Part shown: piece by piece, positions 27,715 to 36,018 of the stretch
Numbering within the stretch: the stretch's first letter is position 1
Layout of the letters: the number at the start of each line of letters is the position of its first letter
From: Gammaproteobacteria bacterium
GTDB lineage: Bacteria; Pseudomonadota; Gammaproteobacteria; Xanthomonadales; Wenzhouxiangellaceae
Assembly: GCA_021772985.1 (NCBI GenBank)
Contig: JAJFKX010000020.1
Coordinates: 310,001 to 374,000 of the forward strand
Length of the DNA stretch: 64,000 bases
Reading direction: 5' to 3'
Made by a program: the position numbers and the translations under genes
Notes under the pieces: generated by a model
Told to the model about the DNA's origin: nothing
Databases searched by the model: none
The model's input: only the letters and a program-made list of their open reading frames with translations

Positions 27715-27976
27715 GTACGTTGCCTAGCAGGTTGTTGACCTGGCAAACCGCTGGTCAAAGCGAACGGAGCACGCGCTTAATTGAACATGCTATGCCGGCA
27801 CTAATCGGTGTAAACCGGTAGCACTATGGATGTAAATAAAGCTAATGCTTTTTTGAATGAGTGTGGACAGCCCGGCGGTGCATGCGTTGGCAGAAAGCTA
27901 TTGGCATGTTAAGCGGGCTTACGCAAATTTTGAAACAACTCGATGTCGGCAGGCGACAATGCGAACCGCCTTATAA
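27715..27976 (+). pseudogene. decayed second copy of the nucleotidyltransferase gene
   Basis: Two separated parts of the gene at 23459 can be read here. The first gives PGKPLVKANG and, after a frameshift, LIEHAMPALIGV, equivalent to residues 22-45 of the intact protein. After a large internal deletion the last part gives VDSPAVHALAESYWHVKRAYANF and on to the stop at 27974, equivalent to the C-terminus; the run is broken by shifts. Nucleotide agreement is high in the last 100 bases. It lies between the subtilase and the intact flippase, whose 3' end it overlaps by 68 bases. Confidence 0.75.
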
Positions 27977-28041
27977 GCAATAAATAGCTGATTAGTGTCA
28001 GTAAAATTGTTGCCCATAAACTAATCCCGGTGAAGGGCGTT
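27864..28041. repeat. right copy of the transferase/flippase junction repeat
   Basis: Direct repeat partner of 24129-24306, about 3.7 kb away in the same orientation. In this copy the flippase gene is intact and the nucleotidyltransferase is the remnant; in the left copy it is the reverse. Confidence 0.85.
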
Positions 28042-29381
28042 AACGTTTGTTGCAGGATTAGCAACAACGCTGCCAGTAATGCTGTGATAATCAGTGCAGG
28101 GATAAAAGTCAGATTCAGGAGTTGTAGCCGGAAAGTGTGATGCAATAGGGTTAATCTTAGTACACATAAGACCAGCATGGCTACGCTAAAACCCATTGCC
28201 GCACCAACAGGGCCATACAATCTTCCCAGCAGATACACAGCTGCTATTTCCAACAATAATGCACAACCAGCCAATAGCGGTGGTATTTTCGGACGAGCAA
28301 ACACCAGTGGCAGTTCGCTCAGTGCAAAACTGCCATCCGCAATTTCTCCCAAAAACAGGATTGTCATCGCCAGCATGCCGGTTGCAAAACCTGCGCCAAA
28401 ACTATCCAGCACACCAGCTCCAAAGATTACCAGTGGTGCAGCGATGCCTAGTTGAATGGTCAATATCCAACGACAGGTGGTGGCCAGCTGTGTTCCAATC
28501 TGTTGGTGATCGCCGCGTTGTTCAGCCTGGGCAATAACCGGTGACATCATTGGTTCGAACAAATCATGGATTTTGTGCACCACTGTAGCGACCTGCTGGG
28601 CCATGTAATAGACGCCGGTAGCAGCTGGGCCTGCCACCAATCCCAGTATTAAAATGTCAATCCGGCGGAATAACATGCTGCTGATTTCCAACAGGCCGGT
28701 TGGAAAGCTGATTTGGGCAATCTGAATCGCATTAACTGGTTTTGGTGTGAAGCTCAATAACCTGCGCCATGTATACACCCGGATCAAGCCAATTAAAGCG
28801 ATGCCCATTGCCAGTATCAGTGACAATAAGTAAGCCCACAATAAAACACTCATTCCCAGTTCCAGCCAATGACCGACAATCACTAAAATAAGAAATGACC
28901 AAGGTTCAACTATGCTGCGTGATAGCACATTCCAGCGAATTATCCGACGAAAGCGGGTAGCTGCCAGGGCTACTTCGGTAAGCATAATACAAGGAACTGC
29001 AATAGCGACTGCTGCAGGTACCTGATGACCACCAGCATGGATTAATGGCCATATCAGCACCAATAACAGGCACAAACTGCCGCCCACAACCAATACCAGT
29101 AATACAGCATCGATTATGCATTGTTGCAAAGGCTTTTTCGAAATTTCCGCCTTTGCCAAAATACCCAGCAAAGCACGCCGTAGACCCAATGCGCCAATCG
29201 CAGCCGTAATTTCAATCAAAGCAGCGGTTTCGCCCAGCAGGCCCAACGCGGTGACCCCATACCAGTTACCCGCTGCCAGCATGAGTAGAATTCTGGCTGT
29301 CAACCTGCCTCCGGCACCAGCCAGTGAGGCTTTGGCGCCACGCAGGATATCTTTGCTGTCTTGCAGAAATTGCCGGGTCAT
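27909..29381 (-). CDS. oligosaccharide flippase-like MATE/Wzx membrane protein
   Basis: A 490-residue protein with about 12-14 membrane helices, in the polysaccharide transporter (Wzx/MurJ-like) superfamily. Typical segments are GARLTARI-like GGRLTARILLMLAAGNWYG near the start and FRRIDILILGLVAGPAATGVYYMAQQ at mid-protein. It would move a lipid-linked or polar-head product across the inner membrane. I chose ATG 29381; a TTG at 29399 overlaps the stop of the upstream phosphatidyltransferase gene and is also possible. Both ways the genes are tightly linked. Confidence 0.78.
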   Translation of the reverse strand: MTRQFLQDSKDILRGAKASLAGAGGRLTARILLMLAAGNWYGVTALGLLGETAALIEITAAIGALGLRRALLGILAKAEISKKPLQQCIIDAVLLVLVVGGSLCLLLVLIWPLIHAGGHQVPAAVAIAVPCIMLTEVALAATRFRRIIRWNVLSRSIVEPWSFLILVIVGHWLELGMSVLLWAYLLSLILAMGIALIGLIRVYTWRRLLSFTPKPVNAIQIAQISFPTGLLEISSMLFRRIDILILGLVAGPAATGVYYMAQQVATVVHKIHDLFEPMMSPVIAQAEQRGDHQQIGTQLATTCRWILTIQLGIAAPLVIFGAGVLDSFGAGFATGMLAMTILFLGEIADGSFALSELPLVFARPKIPPLLAGCALLLEIAAVYLLGRLYGPVGAAMGFSVAMLVLCVLRLTLLHHTFRLQLLNLTFIPALIITALLAALLLILQQTLTPFTGISLWATILLTLISYLLLIRRFALSPADIELFQNLRKPA

Positions 29382-29395
29382 GCCAACAACCGGTT

Positions 29396-30286
29396 TCAAG
29401 CCAGGCGTCGCCGAAAACCTTGTAAAAGAGCCTTTTCATAGGGCTGTTCGCACAGGGTTAAAAATACAAACAGCAAGTTAAACAGGCTAAGCTCAAGCAC
29501 AAAATAAATTGCCGGTAAATTCCAGGCAGCTAAGGCAGCGATCAAAAAAGTTCGTTTGTTGGGATTAAAAACTGACCAGGCCTTGACCAGTGTTTTGGTG
29601 TTTCGAACCAAAAGCAATGCTTCTTGATCACTGGTTGAATGGCGCATGGCCCAAAGCTGTTGCAATTTGCTATCTAAAACTGATTCAGGGCGAACCCACA
29701 ATGCCTGTAACCATGCATAGCACTGGGCCAATAAAACAACCAGACTTTGCCAGATATTATCGCTATTGTTGCTTTCCGTGTGTTCATTTTCCAGCTTGCG
29801 CAAGCGCCTGACGTATTGATAGCGTCGCGCCTCGTAACCAGCCGATTGAACAGCATGTGATGCCCCTGCTGCCACTGTCAAAGCCCAGGCGTTCAGAGTC
29901 GGCCAACCGCTTGCAATCAAACTAAGTGCGAACACGATATAAATGCAGACAAAGGTTACGTGATCACACAGACCATCCAATACCCGGCCCAATGTGCTGG
30001 CGGTGCCGGTGCGCCTGGCCAGACGCCCATCAGCACCATCCAGGACATGCCAGACCAGCATCAGTATGAATCCGGTGAGCACATATTCAGGCTCAGGCAA
30101 ACGGGCATACGCCAGTGCGGCAAGCACCCCACAGCATAATCCAAGTACCGACAGTGTATTGGCCGACAGTTTTAATCGTAGCGACAGGGCCACTACATAA
30201 TCCGCCATAGGGTGAAAAAATAACCGATTGCTCAAATCTTCAATTTCTGGTGGACGGCCAATGAGCGGTTGTGATTGGTTTGACAC
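29396..30286 (-). CDS. CDP-alcohol phosphatidyltransferase family protein
   Basis: A 296-residue membrane enzyme. The catalytic motif is complete: Asp83, Asp86, Gly87, Ala90, Arg91, Gly100, Asp104 and Asp108 in HVLDGADGRLARRTG and GRVLDGLCD. Membrane helices lie before, around and after it, with a long soluble loop at about 160-240. The family joins a CDP-activated alcohol to a second alcohol. Candidates given the neighbours are phosphatidylinositol phosphate synthase or a di-myo-inositol phosphate synthase-like enzyme. The donor and acceptor cannot be decided from sequence alone. Confidence 0.82.
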   Translation of the reverse strand: MSNQSQPLIGRPPEIEDLSNRLFFHPMADYVVALSLRLKLSANTLSVLGLCCGVLAALAYARLPEPEYVLTGFILMLVWHVLDGADGRLARRTGTASTLGRVLDGLCDHVTFVCIYIVFALSLIASGWPTLNAWALTVAAGASHAVQSAGYEARRYQYVRRLRKLENEHTESNNSDNIWQSLVVLLAQCYAWLQALWVRPESVLDSKLQQLWAMRHSTSDQEALLLVRNTKTLVKAWSVFNPNKRTFLIAALAAWNLPAIYFVLELSLFNLLFVFLTLCEQPYEKALLQGFRRRLA

Positions 30287-30313
30287 AATTAGGCTAAAAA
30301 GTTAGTCATTAAT

Positions 30314-30353
30314 AAAAAGCCCTGCCGATGGCTGGTCAGCAAGCCGGCAGGGC
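30314..30353 (-). terminator. rho-independent terminator between the inositol synthase and phosphatidyltransferase genes
   Basis: On the minus strand a stem of GCCCTGCCG (paired halves at 30345-30353 and 30319-30327) is followed by a run of T (complement of 30314-30318). It lies 18 bases downstream of the inositol-3-phosphate synthase stop and 28 bases before the phosphatidyltransferase start, inside what otherwise looks like one operon. It may cap the first gene and leave partial read-through. Confidence 0.8.
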
Positions 30354-30370
30354 AACTCAGCAGGCTGCGT

Positions 30371-31543
30371 CTAACTCACAGCTGCGCTGACAACGCTCAA
30401 CTGGTGCAGCTGGGATTCTTGAGTGGATTTATCTGCATCTTGACCAGCAATAAATTCCTCAGTCATACGATATGCCTGACTGTCGGTATGCTGTTTTAAT
30501 GGATGTTTGCAGAAAAATGCCGAGGGACCTGCCAATACACCTGAGATACCCCGATCCATGGCCACGGCTGCACAGCGGACCATATCGATGGCAACACCGG
30601 CGGAATTAGGTGAATCTTCAACCGAGAGACGCAATTCCAAATTCATTGGTACGTTACCGAATAAGCGTCCTTCCATCCGCAGGAAACAAATTTTATTGTC
30701 ATTCTGCCACGGCACATAATCGCTGGGGCCGATATGGATGTTGTCATCACTAAGCCGTTCGGCTGTAACTGATTGCACGGCCTCGGTTTTTGAGGTTTTC
30801 TTGGAAGCCAGGCGGGTACGGTTCAGCATGTTTAGAAAATCGGTATTACCGCCGGTATTCAGCTGGTAGGTTCGATCCATGGCGACTCCACGCTTGGCAA
30901 ATAAATCTGTTAAGGTCCGGTGAACAATGGTAGCGCCCATTTGTGCTTTGATATCATCACCAATAATCGGCAGACCCGCCGCTTCGAAACGTTCAGCCCA
31001 AACAGGGTTGCTGGCAATAAATACCGGTATATTGTTAACAAATGCCATACCCGCACGCAGCGCACACTCAGCATAAAATTCAGTCGCCTGCTGGCTGCCC
31101 ACCGGAAGATAGTTCATCAATACCTGTGCACCTGATTCACGCAGTGTACGTACTACATCATCAATGTTCGGCTCAGCTTGTTCGGCGATAACAAAAGTAC
31201 GTTCCAACGAATAACCTTGCATGTGTTCGGAATGACCATCCAAAATTTTGCCCATCCTGACGACCACACCGGTTTCCGGTAAATCTGCACAAAACACGGT
31301 GGTGCAGTTTGGTGGAGCAAACACCGCTTTGGATACATCCTGTCCGACCTTGCGGCGATCGATGTCAAATGCAGCAACAATTTTGATGTCACTGGGCAGG
31401 TATCCACCCAAGCTCCAATGCATAAGCCCAACGGCATCTGTATCCTGGGCCTGTTTGTAATAGGTCAATCCCTGTATCAACGAGCTTGCGCAATTGCCCA
31501 CGCCGACGATAGCGACCTTGATGTTTCCTGATGGTGTCGTCAT
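30371..31543 (-). CDS. ino1: inositol-3-phosphate synthase
   Basis: A 390-residue enzyme converting glucose 6-phosphate to myo-inositol 3-phosphate with NAD. The Rossmann motif is VAIVGVGNCASSLIQG (from residue 10). Further hallmarks are LMNYLPVGSQQATEFYAE, GDDIKAQMGATIVHRTLTDLF and NTGGNTDFLNML, and SKTEAVQS carries active-site lysines. The length fits the short bacterial/archaeal form. The start follows GGAGACCAGC. It is rare in gammaproteobacteria and is the strongest pointer to an inositol-based product for the cluster. Confidence 0.92.
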   Translation of the reverse strand: MTTPSGNIKVAIVGVGNCASSLIQGLTYYKQAQDTDAVGLMHWSLGGYLPSDIKIVAAFDIDRRKVGQDVSKAVFAPPNCTTVFCADLPETGVVVRMGKILDGHSEHMQGYSLERTFVIAEQAEPNIDDVVRTLRESGAQVLMNYLPVGSQQATEFYAECALRAGMAFVNNIPVFIASNPVWAERFEAAGLPIIGDDIKAQMGATIVHRTLTDLFAKRGVAMDRTYQLNTGGNTDFLNMLNRTRLASKKTSKTEAVQSVTAERLSDDNIHIGPSDYVPWQNDNKICFLRMEGRLFGNVPMNLELRLSVEDSPNSAGVAIDMVRCAAVAMDRGISGVLAGPSAFFCKHPLKQHTDSQAYRMTEEFIAGQDADKSTQESQLHQLSVVSAAVS

Positions 31544-31808
31544 TTGCTGGTCTCCAGCGTTAGTAGAGTTAATAAGACGAAGCAGCCGTCTTGCACCCTC
31601 TATTCAGTACTAACGATATTTAAATGAATGCCATCGTATGGTGTGAATCGTTAAGCCGCATGCTGGTCAATTCAGCACAAATTTCATACTATGAAAGCCA
31701 CCTGGGTCAGGGTTGCTCAATGGATTTTAATCAGCCAAGTGTGTTTTCTTATCAGGAATCGGTATGCGAATCGGCACAGATAATTGATCTTATGCTTAAT
31801 GAAACATA

Positions 31809-32423
31809 ATGACTGAGCAGGAATTCAACGAGTTTTATGAGTCCAGGAGGGCTGCTTTAATACGCTTGCTTTTAATAAAGTTGGGGAATCAGGACGAAGC
31901 GCAAGAAATCGCCCAGGAAGCCTTTAATCAGTTATATAACATGCTTAACCAGGGTGAGGTCCAATACCCCAATGCGCTGCTGGTCAAAGTGGCCAAAAAT
32001 TTAGCCATTGACCGCATCAGACAAAACATCAGTCGACGCAAACGTGAGCAATCCTGGTCAGATCATCAGCAATTGAACAATGCCGGCAATAGTGGTCCTG
32101 GCGGTTACCCGGAGGCGCCTCAACACCGCCAGTTGGAGGCCAGGGCCGAGCTTGCCAGGGTGTTGGAAGCGCTTGATCAATTAGGGCCGAGCGTGCGCCA
32201 GGCTTTCGTTTTGTACCGGTTCAAAGAACTCACCCACCGAGAAGTAGCTGACAAGCTTGGATTATCGCGCAGCACCGTAGAAAAGCATATCATTAAGGCG
32301 ACCCGTAGAATTATGCAGCACTGTTGTGCGTCGGTTGCCGGTGATCAAATTAGCGGTGATCAAGCAATGGCTTCGACTAATAAGGTGATTAAGAACACCA
32401 TCATGCAGGAACAGAAAGAATGA
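31809..32423 (+). CDS. FecI-like ECF sigma factor
   Basis: A 204-residue sigma-70 family factor. Region 2 is around EAQEIAQEAFNQLYNML and AKNLAIDRIRQN; region 4 is RVLEALDQLGPSVRQAF to SRSTVEKHIIKATRRIM (about residues 117-172). Followed with a 4-base overlap by an anti-sigma FecR, and then a receptor with a signalling domain, so it most likely turns on the receptor gene in response to its ligand. The start ATG overlaps the stop of a short upstream frame (31624-31809), which I regard as chance. Confidence 0.87.
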   Translation: MTEQEFNEFYESRRAALIRLLLIKLGNQDEAQEIAQEAFNQLYNMLNQGEVQYPNALLVKVAKNLAIDRIRQNISRRKREQSWSDHQQLNNAGNSGPGGYPEAPQHRQLEARAELARVLEALDQLGPSVRQAFVLYRFKELTHREVADKLGLSRSTVEKHIIKATRRIMQHCCASVAGDQISGDQAMASTNKVIKNTIMQEQKE

Positions 32424-33463
32424 CAGCGCATTCTTTTGAGCAGACCAGTGAGATCACCGAGCAGGCTATTGCCTGGTTTATGCGGCTGCGTGCCGATGAT
32501 ATTAGTGATGAGGACCAGGAAGCGTATGCCGAGTGGTTATTGTCAGACCCTGGTCATGTTGACGCTTATGCTCAGGTAGAAGCAAATTGGGGAACTTTAG
32601 CAGCCAGTCGAACGACAGTATTACAGAATTATGCCAATGAAACTGCCGACTTGACCCGTCAGGCGCATAACCCGAATGTCTGGCGATTTGGTTGGGAAAC
32701 TTTACTCGGTACCCGTCCGGTTTTGCGTAATGTATTGGTGGGTACGGCAGCATTGATGCTGCTATTGATTACCGGCCTGACTGTTTCCAGTCTATCAACC
32801 GGGCCGACCACCAGGCAGCTGTTGCAAACAGCAGCCGGCGAATTAAACACAGTTACATTAGCCGATGGGTCCATTGTGGATCTGGACGCCGATACTCAGA
32901 TGACTTTTCTGAGCAATCGAAAAATGCGCACTATTGAATTGCATCAGGGAGCAGCAGTGTTTGATGTGGCGCAAAATAGCCGGCAACCATTTACGGTTGC
33001 TGCCGGCGAAACCACTTTCACAGCTGTTGGAACTGTTTTTGAAGTATCGTTTCGTGACAACATGTCGATGATTACCATGCAGGAAGGCGTGGTCAAGGCC
33101 AGACGTGGAGAACTGGACGCATCAAGTTATCGATTGAACAGCGGTGACAGATTGGTGTTTGCCGGCGACTCCTCAGTGCCGGTTCGCAGCACTGTTTCAC
33201 CCGATCAAATTGGCTTATGGCATCAGCGGCAGTCTGTATTTGAGCAGCAACCGTTGAGCAGCGTGGTCAAACATCTGAATCGCTACTTTAGCAATGGCCA
33301 ATTGCATATCGCAGATTCGCACACCGGAGAAATGCTATTTTCAGGTGTGATTCAATTGGATAGTGAGCCTGAGATTATTGCCGAGCGATTGGTTGGTCTT
33401 TTACCGATCCAGTATTCTGTAACCGGTGAGCATATTACGCTTTATGCTGATGCAGGTCGGTAA
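32420..33463 (+). CDS. FecR-like anti-sigma regulator
   Basis: A 347-residue inner-membrane regulator. The N-terminal DUF4880-like part includes AIAWFMRLRADDISDEDQ and FYAEWL-type AYAEWLLSDPGHVDAY; one membrane helix is at about residues 112-130; the periplasmic FecR domain includes TLADGSIVDLDADT, FTVAAGETTFTAVGTVFEV and VVKARRGE. In the Fec model it receives the signal from the receptor plug and releases the sigma factor. It overlaps the sigma gene by 4 bases. Confidence 0.88.
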   Translation: MTAHSFEQTSEITEQAIAWFMRLRADDISDEDQEAYAEWLLSDPGHVDAYAQVEANWGTLAASRTTVLQNYANETADLTRQAHNPNVWRFGWETLLGTRPVLRNVLVGTAALMLLLITGLTVSSLSTGPTTRQLLQTAAGELNTVTLADGSIVDLDADTQMTFLSNRKMRTIELHQGAAVFDVAQNSRQPFTVAAGETTFTAVGTVFEVSFRDNMSMITMQEGVVKARRGELDASSYRLNSGDRLVFAGDSSVPVRSTVSPDQIGLWHQRQSVFEQQPLSSVVKHLNRYFSNGQLHIADSHTGEMLFSGVIQLDSEPEIIAERLVGLLPIQYSVTGEHITLYADAGR

Positions 33464-33495
33464 AGAATAAGCTTGATGCTGGATATCAGTGGGAC

Positions 33496-35967
33496 ATGAG
33501 CAGCCTGATAAAGGTATTTTGTATACCGATCAGCCTGGTTATTTCGATAATGACCACCGCTTTGCTGGCGCAACAGGCTGAGCAGTCATTTGATTTTGAT
33601 ATACCAGCCGGGCCGATAACCACTGCTTTGGTTGCTTTTGGTTTGCAAACAGGCATCACCATTGGCAGTGCTGACTTGAATGTTAATCAATTAAATTCCA
33701 GCGGATTAATCGGGCGTTATACTTTATCAGCGGGTATCCGACAATTATTGGCGGATACCGGATTGGCAGCAGAGATTGCCGATCAGCAAACCATTAGGAT
33801 ATATCGCCCGGCACCCGCGCTGACACAATCTCATTTGCAGCAACCCACTGCCACGGATCAGCCCAAAATCCATCGCGTGGCGGCATTAACGCCGATTATG
33901 GTCACTGCTACCAAACGCAACTCACGGGTGGATCGCCTGCCGGTCAGTGTTGGCGTGGTGGATGGCGATAACATTCAGGATTTAGGCCTGGATGGCATCA
34001 ATGACGTGGCATCCAGGCTGGCCGGCGTTACCGTGACCAATCTCGGCCGGGGACGTAATAAAATTTTTGTCCGCGGCCTTTCCGATGGTGGTTTTGCGGA
34101 TCGCACCCAATCCACAGTTGGCATCTATCTGGATGAAAACTTATTGACGTTCAGTGATACCAATCCGGATTTACGTTTGATAGACATCGACCGTATCGAA
34201 GTCGTGCGTGGACCTCAAGGTTCATTATATGGCGCCGGTTCAATTGGTGGTGTGTTCCGAATGGTGACCAATAAACCGAATCTGAATGAAACCAGCGCAG
34301 CAGTTAAGCTGTACACGGAATTTACTCGGGATGGTGAACAAAGCCAGGGGGTCGATACAGTATTTAACATGCCATTGATAAGTGGCAAACTGGGGTTTCG
34401 CCTGGCGACTTATTATGAACGGCAAGGTGGCTACATTGATGATATTGCGCTTGGGCAGAAAAACATTAACGATAATGAAATCATTGGTGGCAGGGCGTTA
34501 TTGGACTGGAAAATTTCAGATGCATGGATGGCTGAATTCGGTCTCAATTTTCAGGATATCAAGGCGGATGACACCCAGTATTTCTTTGCATCATTGAGCC
34601 CGCTGAACCGGGCCAATTTCCTCCCGGAACCATTTAATGATGATTTTCTGCAGTTCAGCATCGGCTTCAAAGGTCAGTTGGGATTTGCAGAGCTTAACAG
34701 CACAACCGCGTTTATCGATAGGGATATTGTTTTGCAGACTGATGCCACTGCAGCAATTCCTGAGCTAATTGATATCACTGGTATCATCAGCCCATTTAAC
34801 CAATCCAGTTTTTCACAAACTTTTAGCCATGAATCGCGGCTGATTTCAAATACCGACAATAATTGGGAATGGTTGGCGGGTGTTTTTTATCTGCAGCGCG
34901 ATGAACGGCGCAGCTCTATGATTACCGTTCCTGGCGTGCTCGAGATACTCAATGATCCTGCCCTGACCAACGACATCATATTCAATGAAACACGCGATGA
35001 CGATGTGCGCCAGATGGCATTGTTTGGCGAAGCCAGCTATGCCATAGGTGACTTTGGTTTTACTTTGGGGTTGCGGTTGTTTGATACGCTGCTGAGTGTT
35101 ACTTCGGTTTCAGATGGTGCCGCGAATAATGGATTGGCGGTTATCGAAGGCAGCAATGGACAAACCGGCCTGACGCCCAAGTTTGTGCTCAGTTATCGGT
35201 TGGCGGAAGATTTATTGACTTACGCACAGGTAACCCAGGGTTTCAGAGTAGGTGGGGTGAATGTTAATACACCCATTAATGCCTTGCTGGCGCTGGACCC
35301 CGATGAGGCAGGTGAGCCTTTTACAACTTTCGACTCAGACACATTGTGGAATTTTGAAATTGGCGCGAAAAGTCATTGGTTCGATCGTAAGCTGGCCTTT
35401 AATGTGGCTGCTTTTTACATCAATTGGAGCGATATACAAACAGATCAGTTATTTCCCACCGGGTTGTCGTTTGTCGCAAACGCCGGTAATGCCCGCAATT
35501 TAGGTGTTGAAGTTGAGTTGCAGGCCTTTCCATTTCCAGGGTTGGAAGTGCTGGGTAATTTTTTCTGGAATGAACCGGAGCTGGTGACCCAAAATACTTT
35601 CTTATCCGCACAGATTGGTGATCGGTTGCCCAACATCGCAGATATTTCTGCCGGGGCTGCGGTTATTTATGATTTGCCGGATTTTGGCAGTATTCAGCCT
35701 AAAGTATCGTTGGATTATTCCTTTGTGGGTGAATCTGTGCTGTTGTTCAGTGAGGATATTTCACCTGAGCAGGGTAATTATCATGAGCTTAATTTACGCT
35801 TCAGCGTCAACACTGAACATTTGAGTGCCGGTGTTTATATTGAAAACCTGCTGAATGCCCGTGGCAACACTTTTGCTTTTGGTAATCCGTTTAACCTTGG
35901 CAGCGAGACGCAAATTACCCCTTTAAGACCAAGAACCATCGGTGCTTTTCTAGAACTGTCGTATTGA
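33496..35967 (+). CDS. TonB-dependent receptor with STN signalling domain
   Basis: An 823-residue outer-membrane receptor. After a signal peptide comes a secretin/TonB N-terminal (STN) domain at about residues 32-110 (FDIPAGPITTALVAFGLQTG onward). Then a plug (about 135-260, with VEVVRGPQGSLYGAGSIGG-type IEVVRGPQGSLYGAG) and a beta-barrel ending in the aromatic residue Tyr823. The STN domain and the linked sigma/anti-sigma pair mark it as a transducer that senses its own cargo. The cargo, usually a siderophore or other large nutrient, is not evident. Confidence 0.88.
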   Translation: MSSLIKVFCIPISLVISIMTTALLAQQAEQSFDFDIPAGPITTALVAFGLQTGITIGSADLNVNQLNSSGLIGRYTLSAGIRQLLADTGLAAEIADQQTIRIYRPAPALTQSHLQQPTATDQPKIHRVAALTPIMVTATKRNSRVDRLPVSVGVVDGDNIQDLGLDGINDVASRLAGVTVTNLGRGRNKIFVRGLSDGGFADRTQSTVGIYLDENLLTFSDTNPDLRLIDIDRIEVVRGPQGSLYGAGSIGGVFRMVTNKPNLNETSAAVKLYTEFTRDGEQSQGVDTVFNMPLISGKLGFRLATYYERQGGYIDDIALGQKNINDNEIIGGRALLDWKISDAWMAEFGLNFQDIKADDTQYFFASLSPLNRANFLPEPFNDDFLQFSIGFKGQLGFAELNSTTAFIDRDIVLQTDATAAIPELIDITGIISPFNQSSFSQTFSHESRLISNTDNNWEWLAGVFYLQRDERRSSMITVPGVLEILNDPALTNDIIFNETRDDDVRQMALFGEASYAIGDFGFTLGLRLFDTLLSVTSVSDGAANNGLAVIEGSNGQTGLTPKFVLSYRLAEDLLTYAQVTQGFRVGGVNVNTPINALLALDPDEAGEPFTTFDSDTLWNFEIGAKSHWFDRKLAFNVAAFYINWSDIQTDQLFPTGLSFVANAGNARNLGVEVELQAFPFPGLEVLGNFFWNEPELVTQNTFLSAQIGDRLPNIADISAGAAVIYDLPDFGSIQPKVSLDYSFVGESVLLFSEDISPEQGNYHELNLRFSVNTEHLSAGVYIENLLNARGNTFAFGNPFNLGSETQITPLRPRTIGAFLELSY

Positions 35968-36018
35968 AGCAGTTTATGTGATCAGCATAATTTAATTATT
36001 GCGCTTGTTGTCGACCAG

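Noticed and set aside
31574-31592. AAGACG/CGTCTT dyad upstream of the inositol synthase gene as an operator.
   Set aside because: Only 6-base arms, seen once; no regulator nearby to support it.
31624-31809. A 61-codon frame just before the FecI-like gene, whose stop overlaps the sigma start codon.
   Set aside because: No ribosome binding site, no recognisable sequence, and codon choice unlike neighbours; TAATG overlaps arise by chance.
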